A stretch of DNA of 64,000 nucleotides from an uncultured Bacteroidales bacterium. GTDB taxonomy: Bacteria; Bacteroidota; Bacteroidia; Bacteroidales; P3. The notes beneath the pieces were generated by a model. That model searched no databases, was not told the origin of the DNA, and worked only from the letters and a program-made list of their open reading frames with translations. Below are positions 41,093 through 50,166 of the stretch, piece after piece (position 1 is the first letter of the stretch; every line of letters starts with the position of its first letter). A program made the translations under genes and the position numbers. The stretch spans positions 231,482 through 295,481 of the forward strand of contig CAJUFX010000003.1 in the NCBI GenBank assembly GCA_910586395.1, read 5' to 3'.

Positions 41093-43576
41093 TCAAGCCT
41101 TGCACCGGACGTTTTTTTCCGCCGCCCGCAACACGCGCGGCCAGACTTCCGCTACCTTATCGACATAAAAGAATTGCAGATCCTGCGTGTAACAAGCCGG
41201 TATCTCCTCGATCTGCGGCCGGTTCTCCTTGCAAACGATCACTTCTTTGATCTCGGCGCGCCGCGCGGCCAATATCTTTTCCTTCAGACCGCCCACAGGC
41301 AAGACCTGCCCGCGCAACGTAATCTCGCCCGTCATCGCGACATCCGAACGCACCTTGCGCCCCATAAAGACCGACAACATGGCCGTAAACAGCGCGATGC
41401 CGGCCGAGGGACCGTCCTTGGGGATCGCGCCCTCGGGGACATGGACATAGACGTCCTGCGTCTCCACCGACTTCCAGGCAATCCCCAATTCCTCGGCATG
41501 CGACTTGATGTATTCGTAAGCCAACGTGGCCGACTCTTTCATCACATCCCCCAAATTGCCGGTCAGATGCAAACTCCCCTTGCCTTTCGAAAGCGAGGCC
41601 TCTATAAACAGGATGTCGCCCCCCGTACGGCTCCACGACAGGCCGGCCACGACGCCGACCGTATCCTGTTTGAGACGGCTGTCGTGCTGCGCCGATTCAG
41701 GTCCCAATATCCCGCGCACGGCTTCCCGGGTCAAAACCTGTCGGGCCCGGCCGGCACGCGGCTTACGCGTTTCCGAGAACGCCGGACTTTCAACCCATTC
41801 CCGCGCCTTGAAACGCACGATTTCCGCGATACGCTTCTCCAACTGCCGTACGCCCGACTCGCGCGTATAACGCGTGACGAGATATTCGATCACATCGTCC
41901 GGAAAATCCAGAAAACGGGCGTTCAAACCATTTTCTTTCAAGATTTTGGGTACCAGATGCCGCTTGGCGATCTGTAATTTTTCCTCCGCGACATAGCCGG
42001 GCACCTCGATGAGTTCCATCCGGTCGAGCAAAGCCGGATGCATCTGGCCGAGATCGTTGGCCGTGGCGATGAACAACACTTTGGAAAGGTCATAATCGAC
42101 TTCCAAAAAATTATCGTGAAATTGCGTGTTCTGTTCCGGGTCCAGCACCTCGAGCAAAGCTGCGGACGGATCACCGTTGAAATTCATGCCGCTCACCTTG
42201 TCGATTTCATCCAACACAAACACGGGGTTGGACGCCTGCGCCTTAGTCAGGTTTTTGAGAATACGCCCCGGCACGGCGCCGACATAGGTACGCCGGTGAC
42301 CGCGTATCTCGGCCTCGTCGCGCAGACCGCCCAACGACATGCGGACGTAACGGCGTCCCATCGCCCGCGCGATGGACTTGCCCAAAGAAGTCTTGCCAAC
42401 GCCCGGCGGCCCGTAAAGACAGAGAATGGGCGCCTTCATATCGCCCCGCAACTTGAGCACGGCCATATACGCCAAGATGCGTTCCTTGACTTTCTCCAAG
42501 CCGAAATGATCCCCGTCCAACACCGCCTTTACCTTAGCCAAATTGTAACGGTCGGACGTATATTTGCCCCAAGGCAAATCGACGAGGGCATGCAGATAAT
42601 TCAACTGCATGGCATACTCGGGGGATATCACATGCGTCCGCTCCAGTTTCTTCATCTCTTTCTCGAACACGGCCTGCACGTCCTCGCCCCAGACTTTCTT
42701 CTCTGCCTTGGCCTGCAGTTCCTTGATATCCAGTTCCACCGGACTTCCCCCCAATTCCTCCTGTATCGTCTTGAGTTGCTGATTCAATACATACTCCCGC
42801 TGTTGCTTGTCCAAATCGGAACGCACCTTGGTCTGTATCTTGTTACGCAATTCAAGCATCTGCAACTCGCGGTTCATATACCCCAAGAGTGCGTTCGCGC
42901 GGTCCACGAGTTTACGCTGTTCCAACAGCCGCTGTTTTTCCTGATGCGAGATATTCATGAGCGAAGCCATGAAATACAACAGCACGGTGGGACTGTCGAT
43001 ATTGTTGAGCGCGAATTCGGCCTCGGAAGGCAAGGAGGGCGAAAGCGAGAGCATCTGACGGAACAAGTCCTTGACGGTGGCCAACATGGCGCTGAACGTC
43101 TTGCTGGTCTTCTTGGGTTCGGTATCGTCGTAGGCTTCGGTCTCGGCCGTCATATAAGGTGTATCCTTGACGACCTTTTTGATTTTGAACCGGCGTTTGC
43201 CTTGCAATATCAGCATATTGTTGCCGTCCGGCATCTGCAGGTTCTTGATGATGACGGCCAGCGTGCCTACCTTATATAGGTCCTTTGCCTGAGGATCTTC
43301 ATTGTCCTTGTCTTTCTGCGCCACGACGCCTATCGGCCGGTGTTCCTTATAGGCTTCCCGCACCAATTGGATGGACTTGTTGCGTCCCACCGTAATGGGC
43401 AACACGAGCCCCGGAAACAGCACATTGTTGCGCAAAGGCAGAATCGGCAATTCCTCAGGAATCTCCACCCGGTTGAGCCGCTCCTCTTCCTCGGCATTCA
43501 GCAGGGGGATGTATTCGGGGGACCCGTCATCGGTCCCCTCTTGCAAAGACCGTACGCTTTCTATCTTGATTTTCAT
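41093..43576 (-). CDS. lon: ATP-dependent protease La (Lon)
   Basis: An 827-residue protein. It has the Lon N-terminal substrate-binding domain (LPILPLRNNVLFPGLVLP), an AAA+ module with Walker A GPPGVGKT and Walker B FVLDEIDKV, and a C-terminal Ser-Lys protease domain with catalytic Ser in PKDGPSAG and Lys in GGLKEK. It degrades misfolded and regulatory proteins in the cytosol. It starts 5 nt after the GlmU-like gene stop, suggesting a two-gene operon. Confidence 0.97.
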   Translation of the reverse strand: MKIKIESVRSLQEGTDDGSPEYIPLLNAEEEERLNRVEIPEELPILPLRNNVLFPGLVLPITVGRNKSIQLVREAYKEHRPIGVVAQKDKDNEDPQAKDLYKVGTLAVIIKNLQMPDGNNMLILQGKRRFKIKKVVKDTPYMTAETEAYDDTEPKKTSKTFSAMLATVKDLFRQMLSLSPSLPSEAEFALNNIDSPTVLLYFMASLMNISHQEKQRLLEQRKLVDRANALLGYMNRELQMLELRNKIQTKVRSDLDKQQREYVLNQQLKTIQEELGGSPVELDIKELQAKAEKKVWGEDVQAVFEKEMKKLERTHVISPEYAMQLNYLHALVDLPWGKYTSDRYNLAKVKAVLDGDHFGLEKVKERILAYMAVLKLRGDMKAPILCLYGPPGVGKTSLGKSIARAMGRRYVRMSLGGLRDEAEIRGHRRTYVGAVPGRILKNLTKAQASNPVFVLDEIDKVSGMNFNGDPSAALLEVLDPEQNTQFHDNFLEVDYDLSKVLFIATANDLGQMHPALLDRMELIEVPGYVAEEKLQIAKRHLVPKILKENGLNARFLDFPDDVIEYLVTRYTRESGVRQLEKRIAEIVRFKAREWVESPAFSETRKPRAGRARQVLTREAVRGILGPESAQHDSRLKQDTVGVVAGLSWSRTGGDILFIEASLSKGKGSLHLTGNLGDVMKESATLAYEYIKSHAEELGIAWKSVETQDVYVHVPEGAIPKDGPSAGIALFTAMLSVFMGRKVRSDVAMTGEITLRGQVLPVGGLKEKILAARRAEIKEVIVCKENRPQIEEIPACYTQDLQFFYVDKVAEVWPRVLRAAEKNVRCKA

Positions 43577-43581
43577 AGTAT

Positions 43582-44754
43582 TTACTTCTTATTACGGTTA
43601 TGATGCGTCGTTTCGTAAACGACGCGCAGTATCGCTTCGTCCGCCGCCGTCAACGTCTTGTGCCGCCGGGCGTACATCTGACGCGCCGTCTCCAAGGCCT
43701 TGTCTATCGGATAAGGCTTTCCCGCCCATGTGAAGGACGGGATGAACTGACGCGGGAAGCCTGCGGCCGCCACATTCGCGCTCACGCCGACCACGGTTCC
43801 CGTATTGAACATCGTATTGATGGCCGTCTTGGAATGGTCGCCCATAAAGAGGCCGCAAAACTGCTCGTCCGTCTGGACGAATGAATCGGCGGCATAACTC
43901 CAAACCTTGACGGTGCTGTAATCGTTTTTCAAATTGGAATTGTTGGTGTCGGCCCCTAAATTACACCATTCGCCGATGACGGCATTGCCGAGAAAGCCGT
44001 CGTGGGCCTTGTTGGAATAGCCGAAAATCACGGCGTTGCTGACTTCGCCGCCCACTTTGCAATGCGGCCCTATCGTCGTACCGCCGTAAATCTTGGCGCC
44101 CATCTTGACAACGGCATGTTCGCCAATGACCAACGGGCCGCGCAACATCGCCCCATCCATGACTTCGGCATCCCGGCCGATATAGATGGGGCCTTCCGAA
44201 GCATTGAGCAACGCCATTTCGACCTTGGCGCCCGCCTCCACAAAAATAGATCCGGTTCCGATAACGCGGTTGCTCTCCGGAAGCGGCTCGGACTTACGCC
44301 CCGCCGTCAAGGCGGCCACATCCAGCATGATCTGTCCGGCGTTGAGCAGGAAGATATCCCAGTTGTTTTCAATCCGACGGATCGGCCGCCCGTATTCGAT
44401 TTCTTCGGTCACGGCGGCTTCGGCGGCATCTTCCGACCGCCCCGTGATATGATGGGCGATTATCAGGTCTTCGCTCGACAACGCCTGATCGGTCTTCAGC
44501 GAAACGATGGCCCGGACCAAATCGGCGTCCGGCAAGACGGAGGCGTTGATCAGGATATTGCGGTCGGCCTGTCGGAGCGGATATTTTTCGGATAGATAAG
44601 CTTCCGTCAATATGGAAACCTCTTGCCCCAGAAAACGTTCCCACTTTTCACGGATCGTATCGACGCCGATGCGGATGTCGGCGATTGGCCGCGTGAACGT
44701 GAACGGCAACAACTGCTGCCGGATCTGTACGTCGTCGAAAAGGATATAATTCAT
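43582..44754 (-). CDS. GlmU-like sugar nucleotidyltransferase/acetyltransferase
   Basis: A 390-residue protein. Its N-terminal part resembles a nucleotidyltransferase domain, starting MNYILFDDVQIRQQLLPFTFTRPIADIRIG and lacking the usual GxGTRM motif. A C-terminal left-handed beta-helix follows (IGTGSIFVEAGAKVE, NAVIFGYSNKAHDGFLGNAVIGEWC). This is the 'putative sugar nucleotidyl transferase' family conserved next to lon or in similar settings in Bacteroidetes; substrate unknown. The missing signature motif suggests altered or lost uridylyltransferase activity. Confidence 0.82.
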   Translation of the reverse strand: MNYILFDDVQIRQQLLPFTFTRPIADIRIGVDTIREKWERFLGQEVSILTEAYLSEKYPLRQADRNILINASVLPDADLVRAIVSLKTDQALSSEDLIIAHHITGRSEDAAEAAVTEEIEYGRPIRRIENNWDIFLLNAGQIMLDVAALTAGRKSEPLPESNRVIGTGSIFVEAGAKVEMALLNASEGPIYIGRDAEVMDGAMLRGPLVIGEHAVVKMGAKIYGGTTIGPHCKVGGEVSNAVIFGYSNKAHDGFLGNAVIGEWCNLGADTNNSNLKNDYSTVKVWSYAADSFVQTDEQFCGLFMGDHSKTAINTMFNTGTVVGVSANVAAAGFPRQFIPSFTWAGKPYPIDKALETARQMYARRHKTLTAADEAILRVVYETTHHNRNKK

Positions 44755-44928
44755 AACTGTATGTTTGTTAAATATTTAAAGATGGCGACCGCGACATACG
44801 GACAGACATGCCCCGAAGCCATGCTTTCATATTGTCTAAAAGTATGCCAAAAGTGCCTCATTCTTCCCCACCCGTCCCGTTTCGGACTTTATGGCAGAAA
44901 GCCGGCGATATGCCGCGGACCGATAGCA
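44755..44928. other. Intergenic gap between rpmE2 and the GlmU-like gene
   Basis: Nothing convincingly coding is seen. No full TTTG/TAnnTTTG promoter was found for the minus-strand GlmU-like gene; an AT-rich stretch at 44760-44785 directly precedes its start. Confidence 0.35.
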
Positions 44929-44959
44929 AAAAAGGCGGAACCATACGGATTCCGCCTTT
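44929..44959 (-). terminator. Intrinsic terminator of rpmE2
   Basis: A 10-bp stem (44931-44940 with 44950-44959) with T tract on the minus strand, about 30 nt after the rpmE2 stop. Confidence 0.85.
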
Positions 44960-44987
44960 CAGGCTTCAAAAGCACCGACGTATCGTC

Positions 44988-45257
44988 TTAGTTGGCTTTC
45001 TTGCGATCCATATGTTTCTGATACTTGTTCATGAACTTATCTACGCGGCCGGCCGTATCCACCAACTTTACCTTGCCCGTGAAAAACGGATGCGAGGCAC
45101 TGGAAATTTCCAACTTCACCAACGGATATTCGTTGCCGTCTTCCCACTTGATCGTGTCCTTCGTCTGTATCGTGGATTTGCACATAAACGCATAATCGTT
45201 AGACATGTCTTTGAAAACCACAGGTCTATAATTCTCGGGGTGGATGTCTTTTTTCAT
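44988..45257 (-). CDS. rpmE2: 50S ribosomal protein L31 type B
   Basis: An 89-residue protein starting MKKDIHPENYRPVVFKD and containing SASHPFFTGKVKLVDTAGRV. It is the long type-B form with only one cysteine, so it lacks the CxxC zinc site of type A; such C-minus forms usually serve under zinc limitation, though here it could be the only L31. The start at 45257 was chosen because the promoter lies at 45291-45298; the longer open frame to 45320 would run through it. Confidence 0.95.
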   Translation of the reverse strand: MKKDIHPENYRPVVFKDMSNDYAFMCKSTIQTKDTIKWEDGNEYPLVKLEISSASHPFFTGKVKLVDTAGRVDKFMNKYQKHMDRKKAN

Positions 45258-45290
45258 ATCTGTATCGTATTTTCTGCTGTTTAAGGGGTG

Positions 45291-45298
45291 CAAAAATA
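45291..45298 (-). promoter_or_regulatory. -7 element of the rpmE2 promoter
   Basis: TATTTTTG on the minus strand with CTTT about 20 nt upstream, inside the 3' end of the LuxC-like gene. The leader to the rpmE2 start is about 30 nt. Confidence 0.6.
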
Positions 45299-45309
45299 GA
45301 CTTTTTTTA

Positions 45310-46371
45310 TCAAATTGCAAAGTTTTCTTTCAAAAAGGCGGGAATCGACACGCCGTCGGCATAATCCGTCAACGTCGGACGTTGCGCCTGCCCGAAAGGA
45401 ACCGGCCGGATGCCGGAACCGGAACCGGCTTCGGGCGACGCCACGACGCATTGCCACGCTTCGGAACCGGCGGCCTCAATCTGACGCCAAGCCTCCACTT
45501 CATCCCCATAAACCACACAGGCGACGGAAGCGATACCCGGCGCGTTTGTCCCCAACTCGAACAGCAGGCCGCCGCCATCCCGATACGGCAAGCCCTGCAT
45601 ATCCATCAAAGCCATGCGGCGCAGGTAGTTATGATTATAGGCCGCGTTAGCGCGCACCCGCTCCCAGCCATTGCGACGGCCGATGGCGATGAAACCATCC
45701 CAATCGAAATGCCGCGGCACGAACAAGACGGACACATTGCGGCACCCCAAACCGAAATACCTGAGCATGTCTTCCCAAAGGCCGGCCAGCTGTGTCTCGT
45801 CCTCGCGGCCGGTCAATACGGCGCAGGACGTGCGGTGATGGCGCAACAGGGCCGGCAGACCGCGGAAGCGATAATCGAAATAGCGATAACTGTTGTCACT
45901 GCCGGTCGCGATGACGGCCTCGAACGTTTGTCCTTGCAAATCATCGGTCAGCGTCACACTCGACGGATACGGCCAAAGCCGCCGCAACCAGAATTCCCAC
46001 AGCGGACGGTCTTTGGCGGAAGGTTTCAACAGCAGCCGGCAACCGGACAAAAGCACCGAAAGCACGTCGTGCAACCCGACATACGGCAGATTGCCGGCCA
46101 TGATCACGGCCACCGTGGCCGGCCGCAAACGCGTATTCTCCCCCACCTCGGCCGTCCACCACGACCGGAGCCGGTCGGCGCGCAGGGCATCCGCCCAAGC
46201 CGCCGTGGCATAGGCGATGTTCTCCGCCGTAAAAAACGGCTGGACCGCCACGGCGGCTTCGCAAGCCGCCCGCCAATGCGGATCGGCGGCGGCTTGCGCG
46301 CGCCAGTACCGCCCCACGGCATCCCAAGCCGCCAAACGGGCTTCAAAATCCGGTATCGTCTCGGTCGTCAT
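45310..46371 (-). CDS. Acyl-CoA reductase, LuxC-like
   Basis: A 353-residue protein of the LuxC/aldehyde-dehydrogenase superfamily, with VIMAGNLPYVGLHDVLSVLL, LKPSAKDRPLWEF and the catalytic-cysteine region YFGLGCRNVSVLFVP. LuxC-type enzymes reduce acyl-CoA or acyl esters to aldehydes; no luxD or luxE partner is nearby and the product is unknown. The ATG at 46371 was chosen; a TTG two codons upstream is less likely. Its 3' end overlaps the rpmE2 promoter. Confidence 0.85.
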   Translation of the reverse strand: MTTETIPDFEARLAAWDAVGRYWRAQAAADPHWRAACEAAVAVQPFFTAENIAYATAAWADALRADRLRSWWTAEVGENTRLRPATVAVIMAGNLPYVGLHDVLSVLLSGCRLLLKPSAKDRPLWEFWLRRLWPYPSSVTLTDDLQGQTFEAVIATGSDNSYRYFDYRFRGLPALLRHHRTSCAVLTGREDETQLAGLWEDMLRYFGLGCRNVSVLFVPRHFDWDGFIAIGRRNGWERVRANAAYNHNYLRRMALMDMQGLPYRDGGGLLFELGTNAPGIASVACVVYGDEVEAWRQIEAAGSEAWQCVVASPEAGSGSGIRPVPFGQAQRPTLTDYADGVSIPAFLKENFAI

Positions 46372-46432
46372 AGCCAAATATCTATTGCGTTTTTGAAGAT
46401 GTCAGGCCGCTGAAAGACGACCTCCGTCCTCA

Positions 46433-46440
46433 CAAATGTA
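46433..46440 (-). promoter_or_regulatory. -7 element of the LuxC-like gene
   Basis: TACATTTG on the minus strand, about 60 nt before the ATG; no perfect -33. It is divergent from the TATCTTTG at 46454-46461, only 13 bp apart. Confidence 0.55.
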
Positions 46441-46453
46441 GTGTTTTTTTTCG

Positions 46454-46461
46454 TATCTTTG
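46454..46461 (+). promoter_or_regulatory. -7 element of the EEP-family gene
   Basis: TATCTTTG followed by C, the common Bacteroidetes -7 form, preceded by a T-run. The leader is about 45 nt. Confidence 0.55.
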
Positions 46462-46510
46462 CCTTTCCTAATCCAAACAATCGTTTATCGTTTTTCAGGT
46501 TTTCGCACCG

Positions 46511-47719
46511 ATGGGAAAATCCGCCGGCAACAAAAAGAAATCGGCCACCGCGCCACACCGCCTGTCCTGGTTGGGCGGCTTATTGTTCCTATGCGCCTGC
46601 GTCGTACCGCTGGGACTGGTCGGCACCTTCCTCGGCGTTTACCTGCCGCCGGACCGGATCGGTCTCGCCAGCCTGCTGGGTCTGGCCTTTCCGTGGCTCG
46701 TACTCGCTTCGGCCGCCATCGGCATCGTCTATCTTTTCTTTTTCAAAAAACGTTGCTTGATTTTCTTCGCGGCCATCCTGCTTAACTTTCAGAACTTAGG
46801 CCTGTTGGCGCGGATGCCCGCCCACCGCGGAGAACGGGAAGACGGACCGGTGACCACCGTATCCGCGACGCGCCCGAGCGAATTCAAAATCATGTCGTAC
46901 AACGTCTGCCTGTTCGGCTTCTACGCGCGGCAGGCCGACCGAAACGGGCTAAAGAACCAAATCGGCACCTTTCTAAGCGTGGAGGCGGCCGATATCCTCT
47001 GCCTGCAGGAATACTACGAAAGCAAAGACAACCGTTTCCGCATACGCGAGACGTTGCGGCAGGCCGGTTACCGCCACCATACGAAATTGCAGGCGAACGC
47101 CCGTTTTTATTTCGGCAACGCGATTTTCTCGCGCCACCCGATCCTGCGGCAGGACACGATTCCCGGCCTGTCACCGCTACACGCGCTGTATGCCGACCTG
47201 CGGTTGCCGGGCGGCGACACGTTGCGCGTATATACGTTCCATCTCGCCTCGTTGCGCTTCGACGAAAACGACAAGGCGCTCTATCAGGAATTGTTGAACA
47301 AGCCGCTGGACGAATCGGTATCGTACAAGGCGGAAGCCGGCAAAATCGCCCGCAAGGTAGGTTCGGCCGCCCGCATACACGCCGGACAGGTACGGGCGAT
47401 CAAAGCCCATGCGGCCGACTGCCCCTACCGCCTGATCATCTGCGGCGACATGAACGAAAATCCGGTTTCGTACGCTTACCACACCTTGGCCGAAGGTCTG
47501 AAAGACGCGTTCGTGGAACGGGGTGTCGGTCTCGGCCGCACCTACAACGGCTTTTTCCCGGCCTACCGCATCGATTATATCTTTTACCGCGCCGCCCTCG
47601 ACCGGACGACCGGCAAGGTCTCCGACCATGCGGACGCACGTCTGACCGCACGCCATTTCGAAGTCGGGGATGTGGATTATTCCGACCACAAGCCGATTGC
47701 GGCCGTCCTGACTTTCTAA
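46511..47719 (+). CDS. Endonuclease/exonuclease/phosphatase family membrane protein
   Basis: A 402-residue protein with two or three N-terminal membrane helices (residues about 20-90) and a C-terminal EEP domain: MSYNVCLFG, LCLQEYYES, CGDMNENPVSYAY, RIDYIFYR and YSDHKPIAAVL carry the Asn, Glu, Asp and His catalytic residues. The domain is likely outside the cytoplasm. Substrate could be nucleic acid or a phosphoester; not predictable. Monocistronic by context. Confidence 0.85.
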   Translation: MGKSAGNKKKSATAPHRLSWLGGLLFLCACVVPLGLVGTFLGVYLPPDRIGLASLLGLAFPWLVLASAAIGIVYLFFFKKRCLIFFAAILLNFQNLGLLARMPAHRGEREDGPVTTVSATRPSEFKIMSYNVCLFGFYARQADRNGLKNQIGTFLSVEAADILCLQEYYESKDNRFRIRETLRQAGYRHHTKLQANARFYFGNAIFSRHPILRQDTIPGLSPLHALYADLRLPGGDTLRVYTFHLASLRFDENDKALYQELLNKPLDESVSYKAEAGKIARKVGSAARIHAGQVRAIKAHAADCPYRLIICGDMNENPVSYAYHTLAEGLKDAFVERGVGLGRTYNGFFPAYRIDYIFYRAALDRTTGKVSDHADARLTARHFEVGDVDYSDHKPIAAVLTF

Positions 47720-47750
47720 ATGGGCTTGCGCTTTTCCTCTTGCGCACCCC

Positions 47751-47775
47751 GACAATTTAAGCAATCTTAATTGTC
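47751..47775. other. Stable hairpin between the EEP gene and aroE
   Basis: GACAATT-T-AAG (47751-47761) pairs with CTTAATTGTC (47766-47775) around a CAAT loop, one bulged T. There is no U tract on either side, so a terminator function for the convergent EEP and aroE transcripts is possible but not clear. Confidence 0.5.
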
Positions 47776-47787
47776 TCGGTTTGCATC

Positions 47788-47853
47788 GGTTACTCACGTA
47801 AATGACTGAGCCCGAATCCCGATAATAACGAAGCGGATGGGCCTTTATGACAC
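47788..47853 (-). repeat. Two-hairpin 3' element, copy B (at the aroE stop)
   Basis: The minus strand here matches 7640-7707, with identical GTGTCATAAAGG and TTATTATCGGGATTC blocks. Compared with copy A, hairpin 1 has GCC/GGC instead of GTC/GAC and hairpin 2 has TTAC/GTAA instead of GTAC/GTAC. Both are paired changes that keep the stems. The element begins within the last codons of aroE (GTG TCA TAA) and contributes its stop. Confidence 0.7.
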
Positions 47854-48672
47854 AGCGTCCTGCCAGATTTCCCAAGCCGCATCGGCTTGCAGATGCAACA
47901 TTTCCAAACCGCCCTTGACCCTGGCGCCGGCCGCCGCCATACGGCGCATCATGGCCGTCGGCTCTGGATTGTAGATGACATCGTAAAAATAGAACGGCCT
48001 TTCGGCCGAAACGGGCACCGTTTCATAAGGAAGCGGCAATTCGTCCGCCACATTCGGATACATGCCGACGGGCGTCGTCTGCACGCAAAGACCGTAAGCC
48101 CGGAATCCGCCGGTCCGACCAAATTCGTCATAGGTCAGATAAGCGCGGCCGGGCCCGCCGGAGAGCGGGCGCGGGCGGCGGGTCACGACGTCGAACGGCA
48201 GTCCCCAACTTTGCAGAACGTACTGCACGGCCGCCGAAGCGCCGCCATCGCCCAGTACGACCGCCGCCCGCAGTTGTTTGCGCGCCGGAAGCGGCGCGCA
48301 AACAACCGGCCGCCCTATCCACCGAGCCAACGAGCGTTCGAAACCGATGACGTCGGTATTCTCGCCCCACCACGCGTCATCCTTGCGCCGTAGCACGTTC
48401 ACGGCCCCCAAGGCCGAAGCGGCCGGCGAAGCGCCGGCTATATACGGCCACAAAGCCTGTTTGTAAGGGATCGTCACATTGAGTCCGCAAATATCCGCGC
48501 GCGCGAGCAAGGCCGGTATCTCGGCCGACTGCAACGCGAACAACTCGTAAGTATGCGTTTCGGCCAAACCCAGACACGCGAATTTTTCCTTGAAATAAGC
48601 CGGCGAAAAAGAATGGCCCAGCGGATAGCCCAACAGACCGTAACGCCGGATTTGCGCAAGCTTTCCTCCCAT
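47845..48672 (-). CDS. aroE: Shikimate dehydrogenase
   Basis: About 275 residues with GLLGYPLGHSFSPAYFKE at the N-terminus, catalytic Lys in LNVTIPYKQ, Asp in GENTDVIGF and a NADP-binding domain (AVVLGDGGASAAVQYVL, a slight variant of GxGGxA). It reduces 3-dehydroshikimate in aromatic amino-acid synthesis. Start 48672 (MGGKLAQIRRYG) fits the family and the 4-nt gap to the TPR gene; a longer frame to 48711 would overlap that gene. Its stop lies in repeat copy B. Confidence 0.92.
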   Translation of the reverse strand: MGGKLAQIRRYGLLGYPLGHSFSPAYFKEKFACLGLAETHTYELFALQSAEIPALLARADICGLNVTIPYKQALWPYIAGASPAASALGAVNVLRRKDDAWWGENTDVIGFERSLARWIGRPVVCAPLPARKQLRAAVVLGDGGASAAVQYVLQSWGLPFDVVTRRPRPLSGGPGRAYLTYDEFGRTGGFRAYGLCVQTTPVGMYPNVADELPLPYETVPVSAERPFYFYDVIYNPEPTAMMRRMAAAGARVKGGLEMLHLQADAAWEIWQDAVS

Positions 48673-48676
48673 AAAA

Positions 48677-50134
48677 TCACTCCGCCAAATCCGCCAACAC
48701 GTTTCGGACAACCGGATCGGCCATGATATCGGGAATCGCCTCCTCGGCCTCGGTTATCATATCCGGATTGGACAAAAACGCCGCCTTGAACCAGGTCTCA
48801 GCCTGCTTGGACTTGCACATCTTAAGCAAAATAACACCTTTCAACAACTTGTAACGGCTGTTATGAGGTTCCTCGGACAACCCCGTTTCGATATCCGCCA
48901 ACGCTTTATCCAAATCATTGACCACACACAGATTCATGAAATAATCGAACGTCGCGACATCGTTCGCGGGCGCAAGACGCCAAGCCTCACGCAACGCGGC
49001 CAACCCCTCCTGTTCTTCCCCCGACGACAACAGGCACTGCCCTATACCGCGGCGTATGTCTGAAACCAGCATGACATTCGGATGCTCCACCGCCTGTATC
49101 GCCTGCTCCGCTTTGCGGAAATGGAACAAAGCCTCCCGTTGGGCCGCGGCATCGTCGGCTGTAAAAAGCCGGGTTGCCAAACGATAATTCAACGTAGCCT
49201 TGTCCTGCGCTTCCAAAGGTTCTTTCAACAATTCCCTGATATAAAACATCTCCCGTTCAGGCTGATGACGTTCGGCATAATAGTCGGCCATGACGCCGTA
49301 AAAATAAAACCGTTGCGTGGCCGTCCATTTTTCCGGATTGAACCGGCCGATACTGTCTTCGACCAAGGCGGCGTCGCACATATCGGAATACAGGATACGG
49401 CGCCCGTGGCCCTCGTAATCGTCCGGATCGATGGCCAACGTATATTCGTTGGCTTCTTTTGCCCCCTCGTAATCCTCCAGCATCTCGCACACCTCGTAAA
49501 GCAACTTCCACAGATGCTTGTTATACGGCTGATCCGCCGTCATCTTGCGTAGTTCGGCAGCCGCCTCCTCCAACATTTCCCACTCTATCGCCCAAACGAT
49601 AAAGCGATTGCAGACATCCACCGAAGACGGTTCCAATTTCAAGTACCGGCAGATTTTCCGGAAACCTTCCAGCCGTTGTCCGCGGACGGCCAGACATTGC
49701 GCCAAGCCCGCCGCCACAACGCCGGGATCTCCGCCTACCGCTTCATAACGCCGGAACAGTTCCTCCGCCTCCTCATAGCGTTCCTGGCTCATATAAAGGC
49801 CAGCCCGCATCGCCAAGCACTCCTCGTTGTTCGGATACCAAGCCTCTATTTCATCCAAGACCTTGAACGCCTCGTCAAGCCGTTCCGTCGAAGCCAACAT
49901 TTCCACCTTGCTGAACAACAGTTCGTCATCATGCGGATAACGGCCGAGTGCCTCTTCCAATACCTGCTCCGCCTTATCATACGCCTGTTCCATGATGCAG
50001 ATGCTTACCACCACGCCATAATCCTCTTCATCCATATCCGGCACCGGCGCAGAGGCATCCGCCCGCGCTTCCCAATAACGCCGGTACAAATCCAAATCAT
50101 CCGGCATGAATATATCTTCTATGTCTTCCCTCAT
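48677..50134 (-). CDS. Tetratricopeptide repeat protein
   Basis: A 485-residue soluble protein made of degenerate TPR helices (for example AYDKAEQVLEEALGRYPHDDE, RYEEAEELFRRYEAV) with a very acidic N-terminus and no signal peptide. A cytosolic scaffold role is likely; partners unknown. In the operon it sits between recN and aroE, with gaps of 32 and 4 nt. Confidence 0.8.
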   Translation of the reverse strand: MREDIEDIFMPDDLDLYRRYWEARADASAPVPDMDEEDYGVVVSICIMEQAYDKAEQVLEEALGRYPHDDELLFSKVEMLASTERLDEAFKVLDEIEAWYPNNEECLAMRAGLYMSQERYEEAEELFRRYEAVGGDPGVVAAGLAQCLAVRGQRLEGFRKICRYLKLEPSSVDVCNRFIVWAIEWEMLEEAAAELRKMTADQPYNKHLWKLLYEVCEMLEDYEGAKEANEYTLAIDPDDYEGHGRRILYSDMCDAALVEDSIGRFNPEKWTATQRFYFYGVMADYYAERHQPEREMFYIRELLKEPLEAQDKATLNYRLATRLFTADDAAAQREALFHFRKAEQAIQAVEHPNVMLVSDIRRGIGQCLLSSGEEQEGLAALREAWRLAPANDVATFDYFMNLCVVNDLDKALADIETGLSEEPHNSRYKLLKGVILLKMCKSKQAETWFKAAFLSNPDMITEAEEAIPDIMADPVVRNVLADLAE

Positions 50135-50166
50135 GTCTCGTTTACTTAAGCCTAAGCCCGTTTTTT

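Noticed and set aside
45258..45320. Longer N-terminus for L31
   Set aside because: The extension crosses the rpmE2 promoter and is absent from known L31 type B proteins, which begin MKxxIHPE.
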